A DNA stretch of 39,166 bases from Chara braunii (Eukaryota; Streptophyta; Charophyceae; Charales; Characeae), in contig BFEA01000174.1 in NCBI GenBank assembly GCA_003427395.1, positions 1,435,734-1,474,899 on the forward strand, read 5' to 3'. This document shows, one piece after another, positions 19,270 to 29,481 of this stretch (position 1 is its first letter; every line of letters begins with the position of its first letter). Both the position numbers and the translations under genes were made by a program. Below the pieces are notes generated by a model that was not told the DNA's origin, ran no database searches, and saw only the letters and a list, made by a program, of their open reading frames with translations.

Positions 19270-19712
19270 GGAGAGGAGGTCAGCATTGGTGTTGACATCA
19301 TCACTCGCTGGTAGTCAAGTAGTCTGGCTGCTTCATGCTGTAGTCATAATGATAGGAAGTAGAAGTACATAGGGCGCCTGTTTTCCATTCACAAGTGAGA
19401 GCTACATTTGGATTACGCTGATTAATGTTGCCTATTTGGGCATGAACATTGGCTCATGAATCTTTTGTTTTCGTTCTCAATTGGATGGTTATCTTGGCTC
19501 AGTTGTGCTATCTGCTTTTGCTTTCTCTACATGAACTTCAGTGTGATCTGCAGTTTGGATTTTTTATCTTCGTCCACATTCATGATCCTTGCATTATTAT
19601 TATTATTATCATTATTACTGTTATTATTATTATTATTATTATTGTTACTATTATTATTGTTATTATTATTATTATTATCATTATTATTATTATCATTATT
19701 ATTATTGTTACT
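19270..19712 (-). repeat. ATT-tailed repeat family, copy C8 (diverged)
   Basis: Weak similarity (GTCAGCATTGGTGTTGACATC, GTAGTCTGG, CTCAATTGGATGGTTATC) followed by an interrupted (ATT)n at 19592-19709 containing GTT and CATT variants. The sequence after the microsatellite (19715-19920) matches that after C3 and C6. Confidence 0.5.
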
Positions 19713-19959
19713 TGCAGATAGACTCGGGACCTTTTCTTTCTTCAGATGCATGCAAACAGGTGGCACACCGAACTGTCAGCGAGCGCCTACTCTAAACTCA
19801 GAGAAAACACGGTTCAGAAGTAGACTCGCTGCGACAATCTGTGGCACGACAGCGCCCATGCATCTCGCTGGCTACACGGAGTCCACCGCTGTTTGCACGC
19901 ACACACACTTTCGACTCTAGAAGTTCCGCTCACACCCACTAAGCACCAACACGGTTCAG

Positions 19960-20195
19960 GCCACTTCAAGCTCGGGCATCTGCAGACCACGTCACGCTGT
20001 GGCAGGACCTCCGCATGGCTTACGCAGGAAGTGGATCAATGGCTATCAGTAGGCGCTGCCTCTTGATTTATACTTCTGCTCGTCACTGGTCTGCCTCATT
20101 TTTCGCTCGGGCACTGATACCCACAGTCCCATATGGTACTTACGTGACTAGACCTGGACTAACCGAGACTGTACCACTGACTGCATGAGGGTGTA
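19960..20195. repeat. conserved block following ATT repeat, copy 2
   Basis: Second copy of the block at 13195-13455, offset 6742-6745 bases at two internal anchors, which shows this part of the duplication has few net indels. Confidence 0.65.
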
Positions 20196-20384
20196 CCTCC
20201 GATAAAAACAGAGGCAGACAGAAATGGACAAAGAGAACGAAGAGAGGTAAACAGACCAAAGGATAGATTAACAGCCTGACTAACTGACGCAGGTAGCCAG
20301 ACATGATCGACAAAAACGGACTGACGACCAATCAGGCAAACAAGGAAGTAAGGGCACAGGTTGGTCACTGTGGTGCCTGTGACA

Positions 20385-20735
20385 ACTGTGTATTGAGGTT
20401 CGCAGTTGTGAGTGATTGCAAAGGACATACTTGGTACCTGAGATGTCGACATTTTTCCGAGATTTGCAAGTGTCTCAAGAGAAGCTAGTGACGTCTTCTG
20501 TGGCATGATAGATAATAGGTAGGACCTGCAATCTGCAGTTTGGGCGCAGGAACGCCAGATCAGATATCGACATCGGATTCGTGTTGATATCGAGGAGATT
20601 GTTCTGACGTTGTCAAATTTTGAACCTTGCTGTGTTCTTATTTGATGAAACCCTCAATGCAATTCTGCTTCTCGCAGCTATCGGGGCTCATATGCATGAT
20701 GTTAGAATTCACTATTGCCCATTTTCTTCGCACAA
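20385..20735 (-). repeat. ATT-tailed repeat family, copy C9 (no ATT)
   Basis: AAGGACATACTTGGTACC, TTTGCAAGTG, GGACCTGCAATCTGCAGTTTGGGCG with hairpin-like GGCG/CGCC at 20543-20556, TGTTCTTATTTGATGAAACC, TCATATGCATGATGTTAG. The expected (ATT)n is absent, and a (GA)n tract stands about 50 bases downstream instead. Confidence 0.6.
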
Positions 20736-20766
20736 GGTAGGCGTGAATATACAGTCGTACACACAG

Positions 20767-20769
<3 letters not shown>

Positions 20770-20818
<49 letters not shown>
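20770..20818 (+). repeat. (GA)n microsatellite
   Basis: About 24 GA units, followed by GAAAAG-rich and CAGAC-rich sequence to about 21060. Confidence 0.95.
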
Positions 20819-20824
<6 letters not shown>

Positions 20825-21084
20825 AGAGAAAAGAAATGAAAGAAGGAAGACGGAAGACATAGTCAGACAAGGTCAGACACAGTCGGGAACAATCTGACAT
20901 GCAGTCTGGAACAGCCAAAAATGGTCAGGCACACAATCATGCAACCATACAAACAACGACGGACTGATACAGACATACACGGACAGTCGGGCAATAAACA
21001 GAGAGATCAGAAACAGACAGGCGCAGACGGCAGACAAACCAAAGAATCAGTTTGATAAATGAATAAGATAAGCACACTGAGGAA

Positions 21085-21388
21085 AAAACTAACCTGGTGT
21101 CTTGAGGCAAAGGCATTTGGTTCGATGACACGACTATCTGTCGCCTGCGGTGAATACAAATAGGCTAGATAGGTTCTGCCATTCGTAGGCTGGACGTCAC
21201 GTAGGAGTTCAATATGGGTTCCTTATTGATGATGAAGGGACACGTCCAACACCATCTCCTATGAGCTTTGCTGTGCTCTTATGTGGTGGGACTCGTGTGG
21301 CAAAGTTTTGCATTTGGTTCGATGACACGACTATCTGTTTTCATATGTATGATGTTGTTTGTCTTCCGATGATAACTGTTGATCATTA

Positions 21389-21427
<39 letters not shown>

Positions 21428-21450
21428 CATTATTATTATTATTATTAGTT
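21085..21450 (-). repeat. ATT-tailed repeat family, copy C10
   Basis: ACTAACCTGGTGTCTTGAGG, TAGGCTAGATAGGTTCTGCC, GTAGGCTGGACGTCACGTAG (hairpin partly deleted), TGCTGTGCTCTTATGTGGTG, ACGACTATCTGTTTTCATAT and (ATT)n at 21388-21448. The segment TTTGG-TTCGATGACACGACTATC also occurs at 21117 and 21316, a short internal duplication. Confidence 0.65.
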
Positions 21451-21689
21451 CTACCTGCAATCAGACTCGCACCGGTTTGGTGACTAGCGCAGACTCAAAG
21501 CTCAAAGATACGACAACTTAGAACACAGTTCGAATAAGAGTTTACACCAGATGGTTATGACGCACGAGCACCCAGTACTCTAAGTCCGTTACTATGTTCA
21601 ACGAGCTGAACGCACGACACTTTCTACCTACTACGATCACTGTTACCCACAACAGCTATGGTTGGGCTGCCGAGCCTTCCGATGGTCTG

Positions 21690-21855
21690 TGGACTTGGCC
21701 CTTCGACACTATAGCAGCGACAATTTGACCGTATGAGACTGTAGAAGCTACGGCTCTGACCGTCTAAGGAATGTAGCAGCAAAGACACTGATGATTTTTA
21801 GGTCATAGCAACTACGACCTGGACCTTTCTGGACTATAGAAAATACGTTCATGAC
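21690..21855 (+). repeat. degenerate ~45-bp tandem repeat
   Basis: Variants of 'GAC-x-ATAGCAGCTACGA-x-CT-x-GACC' recur four to five times (ACTATAGCAGCGACAATTTG, ACTGTAGAAGCTACGGCTCTG, GTCATAGCAACTACGACCTG, GGACTATAGAAAATACG); another isolated unit is at 22228. Confidence 0.5.
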
Positions 21856-21989
21856 CAAAAGTCATATGGCCATAACCCCGACTATTGACTCAACCCCTGC
21901 ATAAAGCAGACAGACAACAACGGTCTAAATGACGCCGTGACAGTCACGCTAAAGATGTGACAGTCACGCACGTAGTAACTTTGAAGCAT

Positions 21990-22215
21990 TTTTTTGTCTT
22001 TGGACAACTGTGGACCACCGTTGCACAAATGTGGTAGCATTGCCTCCGCTTGGCCCACGAAGGGATGAATAGATGATTGGGCACTGCCACGTGATTTATA
22101 CTTCAGTAGCCGTTGGTCTGACCTTTTCCCATGACCATAGTGCACACAGTCCCACACAGTACATGCACGAATGGACCAGGACAGACTGAAATGGGGTTGC
22201 AGAATTGACGCGGGT
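21990..22215. repeat. conserved block following ATT repeat, copy 3
   Basis: Diverged version of 13195-13455: GTGGACCACCGTTGCAC, GCATTGCCTCCGCTTGGCCC, CGTGATTTATACTTCAG, TTGGTCTGACC, CACAGTCCCACACAGTAC. It marks a partial third unit of the array. Confidence 0.55.
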
Positions 22216-22524
22216 AGGCTTCGACATTATAGCAGTTATGACTTTGACTTAACGGGACAGGCCTAAGATGCAGGATTCAACAACTACCTTGGCCTGCAAG
22301 TAGACAAAGCAGACAGACAAATGCAGATTGATGCAAGACACACACCGACACAGGTTGACACTATTACTAATGATTACTCAAATAACACTGTGACTTTTGA
22401 TCACCAAATTTTGATGTTGTGATAGTCGATCACACACAAACTGATGCTGTGGCACCCAGACATACATACAGACAAATTTTGTGACCCAAATAGGACACAC
22501 AGCTATGATATAGAGGGGAAGAGA

Positions 22525-22906
22525 AAGCAATACTTACATACAGAAAGTGAGACAAGATGTGTATTTGGTGCTCGAGGTAAATAACATTTGGCTGAGAGCT
22601 GCTCATACTTTGGGGTGTTGTTGACATCACAAGTAGCATGGTAGATTAGACTGGTTAGGATTTGCCTTCCGTAAGTCTGGGAGCTGAGCACCTGATGGCA
22701 GTTCAACATTGGTTCTTCGATTGATGATATTGGGACTGTTCCGATATTTTGCTTATAAGCTTTGATGCGCTCTCACTTAATGGAACTCGTGATTGGTTCA
22801 AGGTCATAAGTATATGGTTGCAAGCGTATGATGCTGTTTTATTTCCGAAGTTAGCTATGATTCATTTTTCCGGCATTTTGTTTGAGTTTGGTTGTTGTTT
22901 TTTTTA

Positions 22907-22957
<51 letters not shown>

Positions 22958-22960
22958 GGA
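22525..22960 (-). repeat. ATT-tailed repeat family, copy C11
   Basis: ATACTTACATACAG, GAGCTGCTCATACTTTGGGG, GGTTAGGATTTGCCTTCCG, hairpin 22680-22692 as GGAGC-TGA-GCACC (one pair lost), TGATGCGCTCTCACTTAATG and (ATT)n at 22904-22957. It is the last recognisable copy. Confidence 0.65.
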
Positions 22961-23844
22961 TGTTGTCTCATTATTTAAATATCAATAAGGAAAGCAGAGA
23001 AGGGAAAAATATGGAGCGACGGAGAGGAAAAGGACATTGTCAATATGTGATGGTGTCTGCCTCCTCCATCCTCCTCCTGTACTTGCTTTCTCCTGATTGT
23101 TCATCTCATGTGCTTGTGTCTAGAGATATATTCCTACAAAAAGACCAAATGAACCATTGCAGGTGTAATACGAGACCGACAAAACAGTGCGATTGCGGAA
23201 GCTCTGCCGGAGTTCAGGGGGATCGCTGGAGGAAGGGAACTGTAAGGTACGCGTCATCGATTCCTTCCCTATATCCCTTACAAACTACACCCCTTCTAGC
23301 AAAAAGCCTGCGTATTTATGTGATATACCGTTTATAGGTTTCTTCAGGACTAATCATATAAACTAAAAAAAGTACAATATGATTGGAATGAGAACCTTGC
23401 CTGAGGAAAGGAAGGAACCTAGAAAAGTACCAAGAAGGAAACTTAGCCTGCTTGGTTTTGGAACACCAAAAGCAGTTTGATGGAGACCTGCGTTGGGGTC
23501 GTCGCGCTGTCTGGAATAACTAAAAGGGTACTTGTCGTGCAAGCTACCCAGCCTAACTATTTAGCCCTAGACTTCAACATTAAGGATGGGAAGATGCCGA
23601 GTGTTTTTCCTGATAACTCATAAAGTTAAATCCAAGATTAATCCGGTACTCCCATGAAGTACACGTTTTCAACTGATTTAACCAAGACAAGAACTAATCC
23701 GATACTTCCGTGGAATACACCGTTTTCAAATAACTGACAAAAGAAGAGGTAATAGGAGTCTCGCGTAGAGTTCTCCTATCGAAAGATTGGATTAGACTTA
23801 AGGAGGGAATTAAGTACTCCCGGGTGAATGCACAATCTCCTGAG
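22961..23844. other. unrecognised region with a 56-bp tandem pair
   Basis: An open frame runs from the microsatellite to 23337, but I recognise no domain in it. At 23636-23740 a segment of about 56 bases is duplicated (TAATCCGGTACTCCC at 23639 and TAATCCGATACTTCC at 23695, both followed by GTACAC/ATACAC and CGTTTTCAA). Nothing else stands out. Confidence 0.45.
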
Positions 23845-24198
23845 TCTAGGACGATCTGTGTTGCCTTCCGTGTAAGTCGACATGCCTTTGCCTAACTTAA
23901 TAAATGGACGCTCAGGGCAACTATAAATAATCTCGATCCCCTATGTATCGGACAGATATTAGGTGGCTCCCGAGAGGTTCATCTTAATATTCGGTTTGAT
24001 TTGGGGATCAATTAACAATTACAAACAATTTTGATTTCCTACATATCAAACAGATATTAGATGGCTCCCGAGAGGGTCATCTTAATATTCTGTTTGATCT
24101 AGGGGTCAATTAACAACTATAAATAATCTTTATCCCCTACACATCAAACAGATATTAGGTGGCTCCCGGGAGGGTCATCTTAATATTCTGTTTGATCT
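23845..24198 (+). repeat. ~98-bp tandem repeat with palindromic units, left flank of element B
   Basis: After ACGATCTGTGTTGCCTTCCG and TTAATAAATGGAC, anchors CCTATGTATC (23940), CCTACATATC (24038) and CCTACACATC (24136) recur every 98 bases, and the array runs into the N gap. Each unit contains an inverted repeat, ATCAAACAGATATTA ... TAATATTCTGTTTGAT, around a CTCCCGGGAG-type centre, and an ACTATAAATAATC or similar TATA-like stretch. The same sequence is at 38775-39166. It may be part of an LTR containing subrepeats, but clear TG...CA ends, a primer binding site and target duplications were not found. Confidence 0.8.
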
Positions 24199-24668
24199 NN
24201 NNNNNNNNNNNNNNNNNNNNNNNNNNNNNNNNNNNNNNNNNNNNNNNNNNNNNNNNNNNNNNNNNNNNNNNNNNNNNNNNNNNNNNNNNNNNNNNNNNNN
24301 NNNNNNNNNNNNNNNNNNNNNNNNNNNNNNNNNNNNNNNNNNNNNNNNNNNNNNNNNNNNNNNNNNNNNNNNNNNNNNNNNNNNNNNNNNNNNNNNNNNN
24401 NNNNNNNNNNNNNNNNNNNNNNNNNNNNNNNNNNNNNNNNNNNNNNNNNNNNNNNNNNNNNNNNNNNNNNNNNNNNNNNNNNNNNNNNNNNNNNNNNNNN
24501 NNNNNNNNNNNNNNNNNNNNNNNNNNNNNNNNNNNNNNNNNNNNNNNNNNNNNNNNNNNNNNNNNNNNNNNNNNNNNNNNNNNNNNNNNNNNNNNNNNNN
24601 NNNNNNNNNNNNNNNNNNNNNNNNNNNNNNNNNNNNNNNNNNNNNNNNNNNNNNNNNNNNNNNNNNNN
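24199..24668. other. assembly gap (470 N)
   Basis: All bases are N. The gap starts inside a tandem repeat, a common place for an assembly to break; its true length may differ from 470. Confidence 0.99.
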
Positions 24669-25944
24669 TATGAAGGGTGGTTTAGTGCATCCGTAGGGAC
24701 AACTCGACTACTCGTATGACTAACCTTTTGATTTGTAATTGATCAAGTAGTGGAAGATTCCCGTGTGAGTCTACCCGCGACTTGCGTATGTCAGGACAAA
24801 AAAAATAAGAAGGAAAAGGGAGTGTTCCATCAGGGGCGACTCCAAAAGTCCATAGGGAGAAGTAGAATAGTAGGCAAAAATCTCAGGGACAAAGGATTAG
24901 GAAAAGAGAGGCTTTGCGTAGCCTCAGTTTATTTGAATAAGCTCCTAATGAGGAGTTGTCAACAGCATGAGCTAATCTCAGCTAGACTACCGCATAAAGC
25001 ACCAGAGAGCATGTTTGTCCACAAGAGAGAAAAATGCAAGTACTGAGAGTTGAGGAAATATGAGTTTTCCTAAGACGGCCTAGGACATAGGAGGAAGAGT
25101 GACAGATGACTTAGGGAAAGGTAGAAGTTAGGGATTAGGTACTGGGAATTGATCCCAAAGATCACGAACCAGATCTAAGGGCTTGACCCTTAACATGTGG
25201 GAATCGAGTGAAGATGTTGAATCTTTGTTGACCTGTGTGTGCAGGTCTCTGTTTTGGTCTACTGCAATCAAAGGAGAAGTCCTACATAAAGGACTCAACT
25301 TTTTGTTATCACTCGATAACAGGTCGATCGTTGCCGATTCAACTTTTCCCCCTTTTGACTTGATACCCACATCTAAAGTCGAACCCTGTGATCAGTAAAA
25401 GTGTCACCCGTGGTCTTTGCCTAAATGGTTCTAGTCACTCTCAATGGTCCTTTGAAGAAACGTGAGGGGGCTGGGCTTACGTCTCAGGAAAAGATAGAGC
25501 TGCATTTCATGGTTTGGGAAATGAGGGACATAGTCTGAGGTGTGGATTGATGGTTGACTCCGCTAGTGCATCGCATGTGGATTGTCTTTGCGTTATCATG
25601 TGCAGATCTGTTTTGTTCGTGGGTTTTGGATTGAATCTGGGTTTGACATCGTGAAGAGTCGTGGGCACACAACACTTGTGACAGTGGAGAGGGTTCCGGA
25701 CGGTATTACTCTCATACTCTTTATGGTCTTATATAAATCCTGTGTTATTTATTAACAGTTGTGACATAATCTGTTCAGTAGGATAGAAAGTCTTAGCAGC
25801 TAGGAAAGTCGGACAGGTTCGATCATCAGAAAATTAAAGCATAGAGCGGAAATAGACTACCATTAAAAAGTTCGACCTGACATACGTAGCGGGTCAGTTC
25901 TATGTGTCTTACCACGCGTACCCCATTTAGTGCTACAGCGATCG
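24669..25944. other. element B 5' region, no recognised coding
   Basis: Between the repeat flank and the leader repeat. A 98-codon frame at 24750-25046 is basic but has no recognisable domain and no homologous counterpart in element A. No standard primer binding site (such as TGGTATCAGAGC) was seen. Confidence 0.4.
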
Positions 25945-26105
25945 AGCAAACACCCTCGGCCGACCTACCTCTACTCAGACATGTAAAAGCCTTCGCACGT
26001 GAGTCGGTAGTTCAGCAGGGATACGCCTACCTGAGGGTGGTGACAGCTTCTCGGGTAGAGGTAAGTTGTACCTCGAGACGTCCCGACCTATCGCAGGGCG
26101 TCGTG
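25945..26105 (+). repeat. leader repeat, copy B, with splice-donor-like site
   Basis: Matches 2800-2955. It contains GGGTAGAG/GTAAGTTG, with the GT at 26061, a near-perfect 5' splice-site consensus. Such a donor upstream of the ORFs could feed the acceptors before ORF-X copies, gag and gag2. A second candidate donor, TTCAA/GTAAGG, is at 26389. Confidence 0.6.
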
Positions 26106-26439
26106 AGAGGTACAGCACGCGTGCACGGTTGGAGTGGTGACAAGTTGTTTCTTCAAAAATAAATCTTGTGTGACACGACTGTGAGGTTGAGCGCTCCCAG
26201 CGGGGTGTGGAACCGCCGTGCGCGACAGGTGGCGCTGTTGCAGGGGATCTCGCTTTCCAGCCGAGGTCCTTATTGAACGAACTCGGGTGTGGTAAGTTGA
26301 TGATCTAGGCAAAATGACAAAGATAAAGGTTAGTAGATAGGATTGTAGTATTAGTGAGTACCGATGAGGACAAAAGGGTTATTTTCAAGTAAGGAGATAA
26401 AACTCTGAGAAAAAGCCGAAGTTATCTGTATCTTTAAAT

Positions 26440-26952
26440 ATGGCTCCTAAGGGTCGTGGGACTGGCACCGAAAGAGGAAGAGGTGGAAAGCTAGGAAAGG
26501 TTGCCGATAGAGCTATAGACTTGACCAAGGAACGAGGTGACTGGGACGAAGAGCATGATGAAGGACTAGAAAAGAAGGAGGAAGGGTTAAGGGCACGTAA
26601 ATATCAGAAAGAGTGGCGTGAACGCACTGCGTCGCCAGGAAAAATATTTTATTATACTTATAAGCATGAGAGGTGTTATGGTGCGTCTCCGCCTCGTTTT
26701 GAGCCACCTAGCCAGCCCTGATTTGGACCTTACACACCATCATCTTCCTCGGCTCCAGAAAGACAGTTGACAATCCTTCCTCAGTCGCGCTTATCGACAT
26801 CACAACCTGCGCCGCATGTTCCATATCCTCCTGTTGTTTCCCAACCTGCAACATATGATAAAAGGTTGTATATTTCGTTTTTGTTATTTCTGATATGTCA
26901 AATAGAAACTTGTGGACTAGTGTTCTACTCGTTATATAAAAAGATTATATAA
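26440..26952 (+). pseudogene. RG-rich N-terminal ORF of element B
   Basis: Starts at an ATG in AAATATGGCT context. The first 93 codons are basic and arginine/glycine-rich at the start (MAPKGRGTGTERGRGGK), then charged, ending in TGA at 26719-26721; the same frame continues open as a Pro/Ser-rich stretch and ends at 26952 in AT-rich sequence that looks non-coding after about codon 145. I do not recognise the protein. The RG-rich start suggests nucleic-acid binding. It is the first ORF after the leader, so it may be the first exon of the element's transcript, or an independent small ORF. Confidence 0.4.
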
Positions 26953-27309
26953 GAATTGGGGATTGGAATAATACAACAAATAAAAGAAGGTTAGTGAAGC
27001 CTTGTTAGATGAGGAGAAACTGAGTGTAGGATCATAGGACATGTCTACGGAAATGAAATAATCAATGCTTAAACATCTCCAAAACAGGTGAAGGATGGTT
27101 TAATAATAAGCATGCCAAAGCGGCAAGGAGTGAATAAGAAGATATGGGTTTGATCAAGACAAGGGGAGTAATCAGCTTATTCTCACAGGTTAACTCTCAC
27201 GGCTAGGCAAGCTAAGGTTGTCCGTTGTTCAACACTTTCAGAATTAAGGAGAGATCAGTATAGGTTAGATTGCAGTAAGAGAGTATTAGATAGTGAACTA
27301 AAAATAAGG

Positions 27310-27337
27310 TTCATTCTTTTGCGTAATGTGTAAACAG
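27310..27337 (+). other. splice-acceptor-like site before ORF-X copy 2
   Basis: TTCATTCTTTTGCG...GTAAACAG/GGTACCAA with AG at 27336-27337. The ATG at 27358 follows by 21 bases. Confidence 0.45.
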
Positions 27338-27357
27338 GGTACCAAACGGCTCCGGAA

Positions 27358-28122
27358 ATGTGGTTCGCTGATGAGTTTTTTCCAATTAACTTACCTTAGC
27401 AAAAAGGCGAAGGGATAGAAATGACACTACCCCGTAGGAAGTGGGAAGAGGGCAAAGAGATGAACACATGGTGTGGAATTTCGATAGGGTCAGAAACCTT
27501 TATATGGGTTGAAACTGGAAAGACTACAGGAGGAAGATGTGCGATAATAAGAGTGACCCTCTACCTATCTGCACTTTGGAAAACGATTTCAATTGACCTC
27601 GCGATAGGAAAAAGTCGTTCTCTTTCCAAATATATTCTGACTGCTAAATCAGTAATCGAAGCATTTTCTCGGAAAGTGAATAGGGGAGGAGAAGGAATGA
27701 TCTTGCGATCAATTGAAGCAAAGTGGGCAGAAGATTTCGTCTATCCGACTATAAATGTCAAAACAACTCTTCCTAAAGTCATAATCGACGAAGTCTTCTC
27801 AGGAGTGGAGAATGTAGAGCGGGCCGTACTCGCGGCACGATCCGTACCAAAAATGGGTTTTGAGTTTAAAGCGTCTGATATCATGTACTGTCTATACTTG
27901 GAAATGAGACCGAAACTAGCAAAAAGGGATTTCTATGATGTCTTATGCATTGTGAATGCATATTTGCAAAGTTATTGGCTAGACGATCGTATGACATATT
28001 GTAAGAAGCTCCGTAAGGAAGTCTGTATTGAAACTTTTATAGACGATATTCCTTCTCTTTTTGGCATGGTCAGAGGATTTTGGTACGGAGATTGGGGGCC
28101 CTCGGACGGATTGGACAATTGA
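27358..28122 (+). pseudogene. ORF-X copy 2, element B accessory protein of unknown function
   Basis: I place the ancestral start at ATG 27358, because the following residues align with those of copy 3 from its ATG 28545 and both starts lie just after matching acceptor-like sites. A TAG at 27397-27399 breaks that frame; from ATG 27421 it is open for 233 codons. It closely resembles copy 1 of element A (same MTLPRRK start, TLPK-x-IIDE, EM-x-PKLAK, DDI-x-SLFGM). The C-terminus continues as FWYGDWGP, whereas copy 1 stops earlier. Soluble-looking, mixed charge, no known motif. Being conserved in two elements and duplicated in this one suggests it is a real element protein. Alternatives such as a capsid-like domain cannot be excluded without structure prediction. 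Confidence 0.6.
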
Positions 28123-28371
28123 AAGAAATGAGCAAAATCCAGAAAACAGGAGATGTGTCAAGAAACGTTTTGGGTATCAGAAGGGGAACCTAAGGTTTAA
28201 GAAAAATACATGTAACGACGGAAACCATGGAAGAAGATCACTGGCTCCGATGGTATTCCTGGATTTGAATTACCTTGACTTTCTTCTTCTTATATCAAAG
28301 GGGTATTTAATAGGGGTGCGAGACCTTAAAAGTTGGTAATTGGGTTTGAATAAGATATTGAGAAAGTGACG

Positions 28372-28523
28372 GTAAGTATAACGGTAAGCATTAAGGATCA
28401 TTGCTTGAACAGGGAGGATGTTAATTAATAGGAAGTTTACGTACAATAGTATAAGGAAGCGGACAGGAGGGAATAGAATGTCAATCTCATACTTAGATGC
28501 ACTGATTTTCTTTCTTCTAACAG
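28372..28523 (+). other. candidate intron upstream of ORF-X copy 3
   Basis: Donor GACG/GTAAGTATAACG at 28372 and acceptor GATTTTCTTTCTTCTAACAG/GGTATC ending at 28523 have strong consensus and would remove 152 bases. The acceptor alone matters if the donor used is in the leader. The ATG of ORF-X copy 3 is 22 bases after the AG. Confidence 0.5.
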
Positions 28524-28544
28524 GGTATCAAGAAAACAGTCAAG

Positions 28545-29317
28545 ATGTCATATGTCGTTCAAAGGTTCGAAATTCAATTGCCTATTCGCACACCTAAGGG
28601 ACTAAAGATGTCATTACGCCCGGGATGGACTGAAAGGGAAGAAGAAATTGCTTCTTGGTGTGACGTCTCTATTGGTCCGAAGATATTTATATCGGTCGAG
28701 ACTGGACATACCTTAGATCGGGAGAGTGTAATAGTACGAGTCACCTTGTATCTTTCAACACATCTATTGGAATGCATGGTGTAGATCTGGCACTGGGAGA
28801 CATTCAACCCATATGTCAGTATGTCCAAATGACAGAGACTGTTTTAAACAAGAAAATTCGAGAAACAAGTTGGGGAGAACTTCGACCCATTATATCTTCA
28901 ACAAATACAAAATGGGAATCAGATTTCTCCTATCCCACCGAGTACATTCAACCAGATCTTCCAGACTTCATCGTTGATGAAGCTTTCAGAGGGCAAACCA
29001 ATGTTGAGCAAGCGGCGTTGGCCGTCTTGGCCATTCCGCAGAGCGGATATGCTATCTCTACGCCCCAGGCTCTCTATCGTTTATATCACGAAATGGGATC
29101 AGGATTGACAGATAGAGAGTTTGAGGAGATACTGTTCATAGTTGAGGCTTGTGTCCGAGTAAATTTTACAGAGCTTAGACAGACCTTCTGGAAGAAACTC
29201 AAGGCTGAAATGAAGATTAAAATACGCATCGACGGTCTCCCCATAATGTTTGGGATGATGTACGATTCGTGGTCTGGAAATTGGGTGTCAATCGAGGAAG
29301 TCGAAGGACAGGATTGA
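28545..29317 (+). pseudogene. ORF-X copy 3, diverged and frameshifted
   Basis: ATG 28545 starts 79 codons to TAG 28784; the homologous continuation is in another frame from about 28772 to 29317, so one frameshift lies near 28770. The protein is clearly related to copies 1 and 2 (SWCDVSIGP, ETG-x-T, VRVTLYLS, DLALGD, KWESDFSYPTE, FIVDEAF-x-G, EMGSGL, IDGLPIMFGM, W-x-GNW) but much more diverged, so the duplication inside the element is old, older than the split of copies 1 and 2. The last residues are acidic. Gag follows after 165 bases. Confidence 0.65.
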
Positions 29318-29427
29318 TAGAGAATCAGAAGTTGTGAATCTAATTTAAGTAGGGGGGGGGAGTATTCCAAAAAGGGACATTAGCAAGTCGGTACTATAAG
29401 CAAAGACAAAAATTTGAAAATAATTCA

Positions 29428-29459
29428 GGGACTTGTTGTTTTCTTTCATGTGATAACAG
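29428..29459 (+). other. splice-acceptor-like site before gag
   Basis: TTGTTGTTTTCTTTCATGTGATAACAG/ATC region with AG at 29458-29459; the gag ATG at 29482 follows by 23 bases. Confidence 0.5.
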
Positions 29460-29481
29460 ATCAACCAAAGGTTGAGGAAAG

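Larger units (their letters stand above)
14415..21260. repeat. segmental duplication unit II (~6.8 kb)
   Basis: Second unit of the diverged tandem duplication that begins at 7531, sharing at least seven colinear landmarks. It differs by carrying an extra 18S fragment (15420-15633) and by having the first ATT repeat directly after the 18S fragment. A partial third unit (C10, conserved block copy 3, C11) continues to about 22960. Confidence 0.6.

Noticed and set aside
23845-24198. Tandem ~98-bp repeats as a CRISPR array
   Set aside because: The units are contiguous and similar throughout, with no unique spacers, in a eukaryotic retroelement context.
24159-24719. 186-codon frame across the N gap
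   Set aside because: Most of it is unknown sequence, so it has no evidential value.
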